Positions 1-7,300 of a stretch of 10,887 nucleotides of DNA are shown here, in pieces. Source of the stretch: DASUPK01 sp963736685. GTDB lineage: Bacteria; Actinomycetota; Thermoleophilia; Solirubrobacterales; 70-9. Each line of letters opens with the position of its first letter. Positions within the stretch are counted from its first letter, which is position 1. The stretch is from contig CAVTPZ010000026.1 of the NCBI GenBank assembly GCA_963736685.1, forward strand, positions 1-10,887, written 5' to 3'. Made by a program: the position numbers and the translations under genes. The notes beneath the pieces were generated by a model. That model was not told where the DNA came from, made no database searches, and saw nothing but the letters and a program-made list of their open reading frames with translations.

Positions 1-727
1 GCGGGGGATTCGACGTGCCCGGCCCGAGCAGCGCCTTCCCCCAGGTCCCCCAGACGGGAACCGGCCAGGACTCGGTGCCGCAGAGCCCGAACGAGGACAA
101 GGAGGTTCAGTTCGTCTCCTTCGTCCTCGACGATGCCCAGACCTTCTGGAAGCAGCAGTTCGCCGCCGCGGGCAAGCCGTACAAGGATGCGAAGCTCGTC
201 CTCTTCCGCAACCAGGTCAACTCGGGCTGCGGGCTCGCGAGCTCGGCGACGGGGCCCTTCTATTGCCCGCTCGACCAGAAGGTCTACATCGACCTCGGCT
301 TCTTCGACGAGCTCAACCGGCGCTTCAAGGCTCCGGCGACTTCGCGCAGGCGTACGTCCTCGCGCACGAGATCGGCCACCACGTGCAGCAGGAGCTCGGC
401 ATCGAGCAGAAGGTCCGCCAGCAGAGTCAGCAGAACCCGGGCGACGCGAACGCCCTGTCCGTGCGGCTGGAGCTCCAGGCCGACTGCTTCGCCGGCGTCT
501 GGGCTCGCTCGACCTATGATCGCGGCATCCTCGAGAGCGGGGACCTGCAGGAAGGACTGACCGCCGCCGCGGCCGTCGGGGACGATCGGATCCAGCAGCA
601 GGCCCAGGGCCGGATCGATCCCGAGTCCTTCACCCACGGCACCTCGGCGCAGCGCGACCATTGGCTGCAGACGGGCTTCGACTCGGGCAACCTGAACGCC
701 TGCGACACGTTCTCCGGCGACATCTAG
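1..727 (+). CDS. YpfJ-like neutral zinc metallopeptidase, 5'-partial and frame-interrupted
   Basis: Seen: an open frame enters from the left edge (the GTG at 15 is internal, since family members have a long Gly-rich N-terminus before this point) and carries family blocks such as GPFYCPLDQKVYIDLGFFDE. Just after RRFKAP the frame breaks near 335. The next frame continues with GDFAQAYVLAHEIGHHVQ to a TAG stop at 725-727. The HEIGH zinc motif lies at 365-379, and ELQADCFAGVW supplies the likely third ligand Glu. Known: this is the putative neutral zinc metallopeptidase family (YpfJ, PF04228); members usually carry an N-terminal membrane or signal segment, which is outside this window. Substrate is not known. 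One missing base in a C/G run (CCGGCGAC instead of CCGGGCGAC) explains the break, with no other decay. It is therefore either a very recent pseudogene or a sequence error. Family assignment is strong; functional state is uncertain. Confidence 0.85.
   Translation, partial: RGIRRARPEQRLPPGPPDGNRPGLGAAEPERGQGGSVRLLRPRRCPDLLEAAVRRRGQAVQGCEARPLPQPGQLGLRARELGDGALLLPARPEGLHRPRLLRRAQPALQGSGDFAQAYVLAHEIGHHVQQELGIEQKVRQQSQQNPGDANALSVRLELQADCFAGVWARSTYDRGILESGDLQEGLTAAAAVGDDRIQQQAQGRIDPESFTHGTSAQRDHWLQTGFDSGNLNACDTFSGDI
333..338 (+). other. frameshift site 1 (one base missing) in the zinc peptidase
   Basis: Upstream the codons read gct ccg in the frame starting at 330; downstream the conserved GDFAQAY block reads from 335, so the G at 335 is shared. 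Inserting one G restores the expected APGDFAQAY. Conserved residues abut the break on both sides, so the shift is confined to a few bases. Confidence 0.75.
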
Positions 728-737
728 CCGACAATGT

Positions 738-744
738 GGAAGGA
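738..744 (+). promoter_or_regulatory. ribosome binding site for the lyase-like gene
   Basis: GGAAGGA lies nine bases before the ATG at 754, in the 26-base gap after the peptidase stop. It fixes the start of the lyase-like gene at 754 rather than at the earlier in-frame ATG at 661, which lies inside the peptidase gene. Confidence 0.65.
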
Positions 745-753
745 CCGACCCCG

Positions 754-2155
754 ATGAGCGATCTCTTCGACTTCTATCCCTACGCCGAGCGCTACGGCGT
801 GAACCGCGAGCTTCCCGAGAGCGGGCGCTCCCGCGAGGAGATCCTCACCGAGATGCGCGAAATGGCGAGCGAGGAGGACAGGGCCTGGGAGGACGGCAAG
901 TGCTCCGGGACCATGTACTGCGGCGACCGGGACCACTACGCCTTCCTCAAGGAGGCCTTCGGGCTCTTCGCCCACCAGAATGCGCTTCAGCGGGACATGT
1001 GCCCGAGCGCCACCCGCTTCGAGGGCGAGATCATCGCGATGGCCCTCGACCTGATGCATGCCGGGAGACTGAACGGCGCGGAACCGGCGGGGATGGTGAC
1101 CTCGGGGGGCAGCGCCAGCATCGCCCAGGCCGTGCTCGCGTACCGGGAGCAGGGCCGCGAGGCCCGCGGCGTCGCGAGCCCCAACCTCGTCAAGCCGGAG
1201 ACGGCGCATCCCGCCTTCGACAAGGCCTGCCATCTCTTCGGAGTCGAGATCCGGCGCGCGGAGATCGATCCGCAGACGACGCTGGTTCGACCCGAGACGG
1301 TCGCGCAAGCTGATCGACGATCAGACCGTTGCGATCGTCGGCTCGGCCGGCAACTACGGCTATGGCACGATCGACCCGATCGCCGAGCTGGGCGAGCTGG
1401 CGATAGAGCGCGGCGTGGGGCTGCATGTCGATGGCTGCCTCGGCGGGTACCTGCTGCCGTTCGGCGAGCAGCTCGGCCTGCCGATACCGCCCTTCGACTT
1501 CCGGGTGCCGGGCGTGACCACGATCTCGGCCGACACCCACAAGTACGGCTACGGCCTGAAGGGCACCTCGACGCTCCTCTTCCGCGACCGCGAGCTGCGC
1601 AACCGCTGCTACTTCTTCATGTCGGACTGGAGCGGGGGCAAGTACTTCTCTCCCGGCATCGAGGGCTCGCGCTCCGACGGCCTGCTGGCCGCGACCTGGG
1701 CGTCGCTGGTCTCGATCGGGCGGGAGGGCTATCGCACCTACGCGAAGCGGATCTTCGACACCGCCGCCACGATGCAGGACGCGGTCCGCTCGCACCCCGA
1801 GCTGCGCATCATGGGCGAGCCGACCTTCCTCTTCGCCTTCACCTCGGACGAGTTCGACATCTACCACGTCAACGACGAGATGAAGAGGCGCGGCTGGCGC
1901 CTCAACGGCCTCCAATACCCGAACGCACTCCACATGGCCGTGACCCGGCCGCAGACGCAGGAAGGGGTCGCGGAGGCATTCGCCTCGGACCTCGACGCCG
2001 CGGTCGCCTACGCGCGCGAGCACGGCGACGAGCCGGCGGAATCCAGTGCCGTCTACGGCGGAGTTCCCGGCGGCCTCAACGCGGACGCCGAGCAGATGAT
2101 CCGCGCCGTCATGACCCAGCTGATGGATTCGCAGCAGGCAGTTCCGGCCGCGTGA
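754..2155 (+). CDS. sphingosine-1-phosphate-lyase-like PLP enzyme, frame-interrupted
   Basis: Removing one base near 1303 gives a 466-residue protein that follows the sphingosine-1-phosphate lyase (SPL) family along its whole length. Blocks seen: SGTMYCGD near the N-terminus, MVTSGGSASI, TAHPAFDKA with His152, HVDGCLGGYLLPF with Asp226 (expected to pair with the pyridine N of PLP), and SADTHKYGYGLKGTS with Lys263 as the Schiff-base lysine. A second lysine six residues on (Lys269) matches the second catalytic lysine of SPL. DFRVPGV, DWSGGKY, GSRSDG and AVYG also match. Known: SPL cleaves phosphorylated sphingoid bases by retro-aldol to phosphoethanolamine and an aldehyde. The transmembrane anchor of the eukaryotic enzyme is absent, as in bacterial homologues. 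Substrate here is unproven, because actinobacteria do not normally make sphingolipids. The stop overlaps the GTG of the downstream FGGY kinase. A generic group II decarboxylase is the alternative, but the THKYGYxxKG motif favours SPL. Confidence 0.82.
1301..1307 (+). other. frameshift site 2 (one extra base) in the lyase-like gene
   Basis: The frame of the ATG at 754 reads PETVAQADR past 1303, losing all similarity, while the family sequence KLIDDQTVAIVGSAGNYG resumes from 1307 in the next frame. Dropping one G from GTCGCGCAAG gives ETVRKLIDDQ, the natural family reading. The original frame meets no stop and stays open into the FGGY kinase. Confidence 0.75.
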
Positions 2156-3690
2156 GCGGCGACGATCGCTTCGTCCTCGCGATCGACCTCGGCAGCGGGG
2201 CGCTCAAGGTCGGGGCGGTGTCGCTGACGGGCGAGATTGCGGCGGTCGGCCAGCGCGACTACGAGACCGAGCGGTCGCCCGGCGGCGGGGCCGTTCAGGA
2301 CGCCGCGGCATGGTGGGAGATGGTCCGCGAGCTGTCCGGGTCGGTCCTGAAGGGAATCCCCGCCGAACGCATCATCGCCGTCTCCTGCACCGGGCAGTGG
2401 GCCAGCACGGTCCCGGTGGACGAGTCGGGCGAGCCGGTGGGCCCCTGCCTGATGTGGCTCGATACCCGTGGCGGCCGCCGCACCCGCGAGGCGATCGGCG
2501 GGCCACTGATGGGCTACTCGCCCCGGGCGCTGGCTACCTGGGTCCGCCGGACCGGAGGGGTTCCCTCTCCCTTCGGCGGCGACCCCGTCGGCCACATGCT
2601 CCGCTTCGAGCGCGACGAGCCCGAGATCGCGGCGGCCGCCCGCTGGTACCTCGAGCCCGTCGACTACCTGAGCATGCGCTTCACGGGCCGGGCCGCGGCC
2701 ACTCACGCCTCGATGAGCGCCGCCTGGCTCACCGACAACCGGCACCTCGACCGGCTGGAGTACGACCCGGTTCTCGTCGGGAGGGTCGGGCTGGATGCCG
2801 CCAAGCTGCCGCCCCTCGTGAAGACGGGCTCGATGATCGGAGCGGTCCGACCGGAGATCGCCTCCGATCTGGGGATCAGCCCCGAGGCGCGGGTCGTCAC
2901 CGGAACCCCCGACCTGCACTCGGCGGCGCTCGGCTGCGGGGCGATCGGCGAGGGCCAGGCGCACATCACGATCAGCACCACTTCCTGGATCTCGCTGCCC
3001 TTCCCCCGCAAGAAGACGGACGCGCTGCACTCCATCGCGACCGTCCCCGGGCTCGACTCGCACAGCTATCTGGTCGCCAACAACCACGAGGCGGCCGGCC
3101 TCTGCCTCCGCTGGCTGAGGGACAGCTTCACCCTGGGCGAGCCCGGCGATTTCGAGCGCCTGATCGAGCTGGCGGCGAGCTCGCCGGCGGGCAGCGGCGG
3201 GGTGATCTTCACCCCCTGGCTGGCCGGGGAGCGCTCGCCGGTCGACGACCGCAACGCACGTGGCGGCTGGCACAACCTGTCCGTTCAGACGAGCAACGCC
3301 GACCTGGTCCGTTCTGTCCTCGAGGGCGTGGCGTACAACAGCCGCTGGCTGGGCGAGGCCGTCGAGAGCTTCGCCAAGCGGCGCCTCGAGCCGCTTCGCA
3401 TCTTCGGCGGCGGGGCGATACCCGACCTCTGGTGCCAGATCCACGCCGACGTCATGGACCGCAGGATCGAGCGGGTCGCCGACCCGATGCACGCCAACCT
3501 CCGGGGCGCCGCGCTCTTCGCCGCGCTCGGCCTGGGCGAGATCTCACGCGACGACGTCCGCGAGCTGGTCCCCGTCGACCGCGTCTTCGAGCCCGATCCC
3601 GCCACGCGCGAGGTCTACGACCGCCTCTACGCGGAGTTCCCGGGCCTCTACAAGGCCCAGCGCAAGATGTTCGCGCGGCTCAACGGCTGA
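2152..3690 (+). CDS. FGGY-family carbohydrate kinase (xylulokinase-like)
   Basis: A 512-residue protein, the usual length for FGGY sugar kinases. Seen: N-terminal phosphate-binding strand FVLAIDLGSGALKVG (residues 7-21), MWLDTRGG (101-108, substrate-binding Asp104), GTPDLHSAALGCGA (251-264) with the likely catalytic base Asp254, the ATP-side strand HITISTTSWIS (271-281), WLAGERSPVDDRNARGGW (356-373, family signature) and FGGGA (418-422). Known: these enzymes transfer the ATP gamma-phosphate to a sugar or polyol in the cytoplasm. Overall style is closest to xylulokinase-like members, but the substrate cannot be read from sequence. The GTG start at 2152 shares the GTGA tetranucleotide with the lyase TGA, implying translational coupling and a joint pathway. 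The 3' end overlaps the convergent acetyltransferase gene by 11 bases, leaving no room for a terminator between them. No frame defects are seen. Confidence 0.9.
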   Translation: MSGDDRFVLAIDLGSGALKVGAVSLTGEIAAVGQRDYETERSPGGGAVQDAAAWWEMVRELSGSVLKGIPAERIIAVSCTGQWASTVPVDESGEPVGPCLMWLDTRGGRRTREAIGGPLMGYSPRALATWVRRTGGVPSPFGGDPVGHMLRFERDEPEIAAAARWYLEPVDYLSMRFTGRAAATHASMSAAWLTDNRHLDRLEYDPVLVGRVGLDAAKLPPLVKTGSMIGAVRPEIASDLGISPEARVVTGTPDLHSAALGCGAIGEGQAHITISTTSWISLPFPRKKTDALHSIATVPGLDSHSYLVANNHEAAGLCLRWLRDSFTLGEPGDFERLIELAASSPAGSGGVIFTPWLAGERSPVDDRNARGGWHNLSVQTSNADLVRSVLEGVAYNSRWLGEAVESFAKRRLEPLRIFGGGAIPDLWCQIHADVMDRRIERVADPMHANLRGAALFAALGLGEISRDDVRELVPVDRVFEPDPATREVYDRLYAEFPGLYKAQRKMFARLNG

Positions 3691-4274
3691 CGGGCTCGCG
3701 CCACATCGTCGTCACGGTGTGCAGCCCGTCGGGCGTCTCGAAGGTGCCATTTGTCTCGAAGCCGAGGCGCTCGTAGCGGCGGTTGTTGCCCGGATTGGTG
3801 GACTCGAGATAGGTCGGCTGGCTCTCCCGGTCGGCAAGCTCCAGCAGTTCCGCGAGCAAGCCCATTCCCACGCCCTTCCCGCGGCTGTCCGCCCGCGTGC
3901 CGAGAAGGCTCAGGTAGTAGAAGGTTCTGCCCTGAGGGAACGCGGCCGCGAAGCGGTGCATCGTCTCCAGGACGGCCTCGGCGTGGGACCCGAGTGCCTC
4001 TCGCACGAACGGCTCGATCCTCGCCTCGGTCTCCTCGGTCAGCTCGGGCTGCCCGGGGGGCGTGAAGACGGCAGCGGCCGAGGCACGCTTGTCGCTTATC
4101 CAGACACCGCCCCGGGGCAGGGCGCTGTCGACATAGAGGCCGAAGATCGTGGTGTGATGCGCGGCGCGCCGGCTGGCGTCGGGGTACATCCACGACCAGA
4201 GGGGATCGGCGTCGAACGCGGACGATGGTCTCCAGCACCACATCGCGGTCGGTCTCAGTCGCGACGACAGCCAT
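3680..4274 (-). CDS. GNAT-family N-acetyltransferase, frame-interrupted
   Basis: Reading leftwards from the ATG at 4274-4272, the first frame gives MAVVATETDRDVVLETIVR. It then shifts, and AFDADPLWSWMYPD onwards continues in another frame to the stop at 3680. Corrected length is about 198 residues. Seen: the acetyl-CoA pyrophosphate loop RGKGVGMGLL (motif A), preceded by the strand TFYYLSLLGT, then TYLESTNPGNNRRYERLGF (motif B, with the usual Asn and Tyr). The AFxxDPLWxWxxPD opening is typical of a stand-alone GNAT subgroup acting on small molecules or antibiotics; the substrate is unknown. The gene is divergent from the kinase-cyclase gene across 82 bases and convergent with the FGGY kinase, overlapping it by 11 bases. 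The interruption is either two bases lost from a CG repeat or one gained. No other decay is visible. Confidence 0.8.
4213..4222 (-). other. frameshift site 3 in the GNAT gene
   Basis: On the minus strand the bases after ATCGTC read CGCGTTCGAC. A family-like VRAFDADP needs CGCGCGTTCGAC, so loss of one CG unit from a CG repeat is the simplest explanation; one extra base would also work. The preceding frame gives RVRRRSP, with no family resemblance. Confidence 0.7.
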
Positions 4275-4356
4275 CCGCCCGACCCTACTCGACTGTTTCG
4301 AGCCCTGATAGGCCCGATTCGGGCCGCGGGTGGGGGGCTGGGATAATCCGTCGGGT
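4275..4356. promoter_or_regulatory. divergent promoter region between the GNAT and kinase-cyclase genes
   Basis: This 82-base gap must hold the promoters for both divergent genes. Minus strand: TAGGGT (4287-4282), matching the actinobacterial -10 pattern TANNNT, ends seven bases before the ATG at 4274. Plus strand: GATAAT (4342-4347), five of six matches to TATAAT, ends nine bases before the ATG at 4357. Neither start has a convincing Shine-Dalgarno, so both transcripts may be leaderless. No good -35 is seen on either side. The boxes are read by eye. Confidence 0.45.
4311..4325. repeat. 15-base perfect palindrome, candidate operator
   Basis: GGCCCGA-T-TCGGGCC is a perfect inverted repeat with 7-base arms around a single T. 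It lies between the two candidate -10 boxes and covers the expected -35 position of the kinase-cyclase promoter, a natural repressor or activator site. It lacks a following T-run and lies upstream of both genes, so it is not a terminator. In GC-rich DNA such a palindrome can arise by chance. Confidence 0.4.
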
Positions 4357-7300
4357 ATGCGGTGTCCGTCCTGTGGCAATGAGAATCGTGAGAACGCGCG
4401 ATTCTGCGATTCGTGCGGCGCCGAGCTGAACGCGCAGCCGGCCACCGCCGAGCCCCGCCCCGAGTCCCTGCCGGCAGACGTTCCCGCCGAGATCGCCGGC
4501 CGCTACCGGGTGCGGCGGTTCCTCGGCCAGGGCGGGCGCAAGCGCGTCTACCTCTCGGATGACACGGTCAGCGGCACAGAGGTCGCGGTCGCGCTCTTCG
4601 ATACCGAGGGCGTCGGCGCGTCGATCCAGGCCAGGGCCAGGCGCGAGGCGGAGGCGATGCGCAAGCTGGGCGACCATCCCCAGGTCGTCACGGTGCTCGA
4701 CACGGGGGAGGAGGACGGCAACCCCTTCATCGTCAGCCGCTACATGCCGGGCGGCGATGTCGAAGGCCTGCTCGCTGCGGCCGGTGGGCATCTCGAGGTG
4801 GAGCGCGCGGTCGAGATCGCCGCGGATGTCACCCGCGCGCTCGAGCACGCCCACGCTCGCGGCGTCGTCCACCGAGACCTGAAGCCGGCGAACGTCTGGA
4901 TCGACGACGACGGACACGCCAGGCTCGGCGACTTCGGCCTGGCGACGACCGAGGCGCGCTCCCGCGTCGCCGGCGGCACTCTGGTCGGGACGGTGGCCTA
5001 CCTGCCCCCGGAGCAGGCTCTCGGCGAGGCCGCCGGCCCCGGGAGCGACCTCTACTCGCTTGGCGCCCTTCTCTACGAGATGCTCACGGGTCAGCCGCCG
5101 TTCCCCGGAGACGACGCCGTCTCGATCATCTCGCAGCACCTGCACGCGGATCCGGTGCCGCCGTCACGGCACAACGACGAGGTTCCCGAGGCGCTCGATC
5201 GAGCGGTGATCCGGCTGCTGGCGAAGCAGCCCGACGACCGGCCCGCCAACGCGTCCGAGGCGCGCGACGGGATCGTCGCGGCGCTCGCCGAGCAGCCCGA
5301 CGAGACGGCCGAGGAACGGCCGGCCAACCCGCTCGAGAGCCTCGCCGGCGGCGTCTTCGTCGGTCGCGAGCGAGAGCTGGAGCAGCTTCGCGAGGCCGTC
5401 GATTCCGCCCTGGCCGGACGAGGATCGCTCCAGCTGCTGGTCGGCGAGCCGGGCATCGGGAAGACCCGCGCCTCGGAGGAGCTCGCCACCTACGCGCGAG
5501 TCAGCGGCGCGCGGGTCTACTGGGGCCGCTGCCGCGAGGACGAGGGCGCACCGGCCTACTGGCCCTGGGTTCAGGCAGTCCGCGCATATGCCCGCGACGC
5601 CGATCCTGTGGCGCTCGCCTGGCAGCTCGGCGCGGGGGCGGCGGAGGTGGCTCAGCTCGTACCGGAGGTCGCCGAGAAGCTCGACGTCGAGCCCGCGCGC
5701 GGCCTCGACAGCGAGGAGGCGCGCTTCCGGCTCTTCGACTCCGTCACGAGCCTGCTGCTGGCCGCAGCGCGCGACCGGCCGATCGTGATCGTTCTCGACG
5801 ACCTCCATTGGGCGGACGAGCCCTCGCTGCTCCTGCTGCGCTTCGCGGCGCGGGAGCTCCCCTCCAGCGGCCTCCTGATCCTCGGCACCTACCGCGACGT
5901 CGAGCTCGGCCGCCATCATCCGCTCGCCCGGATGCTGGGGGAGATGTCGGGGATCGAGGGGAGTGGGCGGATTCCGCTTCGCGGCCTCTCCGTCGCCGCG
6001 GTCGAGCGCTACATCGAGATGACCGCCGGTACTCCGGCGCCTCCCGGCCTGGCCAACGCGGTCCAGGAGCAGACCGACGGGAACCCGTTCTTCGTCGGCG
6101 AGGTGGTCCGCCTGCTGGCCAGCGAGGGCAAGCTCAGCTCGGGCGGCAGTGCCGCGGAACTCGAGATCCCGCAGGGCGTCCGGGAGGTGGTCGGGCGGCG
6201 CCTCGACCGCCTCAGCGAGGACGCGAACGAGGCCCTGCGGGTCGCGGCCGTGATCGGCCGCGATTTCGATCGCGAGCTCGTCTGGCGGGTCGCGCAACTG
6301 GAGCCGCAGCAGCTCATGAAGGCCGCGGACGAGGCGGTCGCGGAGCGGCTGGTCACCGACCTCGGGGAGGGGCACTACTCCTTCGCCCACGCTCTCGTCC
6401 GCGACACGCTCTACGAGGAACTCAGCCCCCCGAAGCGCTCGGCGCTCCATGAGCGAGCGGGTCTCGCCATCGAGGAGATGTGTGGAGGAAACGTGGACGA
6501 GAGGCTCGGCGAGCTCGCGCACCACTTCCTGGCCGCGGCTCCTCGCGGCGATCTCGCGAAGGCGATCGACTACGCGCAGCGCGCCGGGGAGCAGGACATG
6601 GAGCAACTCGCCTACGAGGATGCCGTCGACGTCTACGGCCGCGCCCTCGAAGTGCTCGAGTTGATGGACGATCCCGACGAGGGGCTGGACTGCAGCCTGC
6701 TGCTCTCGCTCGGCGGGGCGGAGGCGAAGTCGGCCCGCGTCGCGGATGCCCGGTCTGCCTTCGAGCGCGCCGCGGAGTCCGCTCGCCGCCTCGACGATAC
6801 GGACAGCCTGGTGGGAGCCGCGATCGGCATCGCGATGATGAGCGACGCCGGCCGGCTGGACCAGCAGCTCCTGGTGCTGCTGGACGAGGCCCTCGAACGG
6901 ATCGGGCCGGAGCGCACCGCCCGCCGCGCGGCACTGCTGAGCGCCAAGTCGGCCGAGGTCTATTGGGAGAGCAACGACATCAGCCTGTCGTCGGAACTGG
7001 TCGACGAGGCGATCGAGATCGCGCGGGAGGTCGATGCGCCGACGACCCTCGCGGCGGCGCTGCACCGCAAGATCTTCATCCCGACCGGGCCGGAAGCCGC
7101 TCGGGAGCGAATGGCGATCGCCGACGAGATGCTCGAGCTGGGCCAGCGCTGCGGGGACCGCGAGGCCGTCCTCCGCGGCCATGCCTACAGGCTCTGGAGC
7201 TATCTGGAGCTGGGCGACGTCGCCGCCGTCGAGCGCGAGCTGAACCACTACGCCCGCCTTGCGGAGGAGCTGCGGATGCCCGAGCACAGCTGGCACACCT

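Noticed and set aside
1301..1310. Programmed ribosomal frameshifting in the lyase
   Set aside because: No slippery heptamer or evident downstream structure was seen, metabolic PLP enzymes do not use recoding, and two other genes nearby show similar small indels.
2053..3492. 479-codon minus-strand open frame opposite the FGGY kinase
   Set aside because: Shadow of the kinase codons; no family motif, no ribosome binding site, and the sense strand is a complete known enzyme.
661..3690. A single 1009-codon open frame read as a natural lyase-kinase fusion
   Set aside because: The middle part has no homology in that frame, while the next frame carries the conserved second half of the lyase up to its own stop; this is a frameshift, not a domain fusion.
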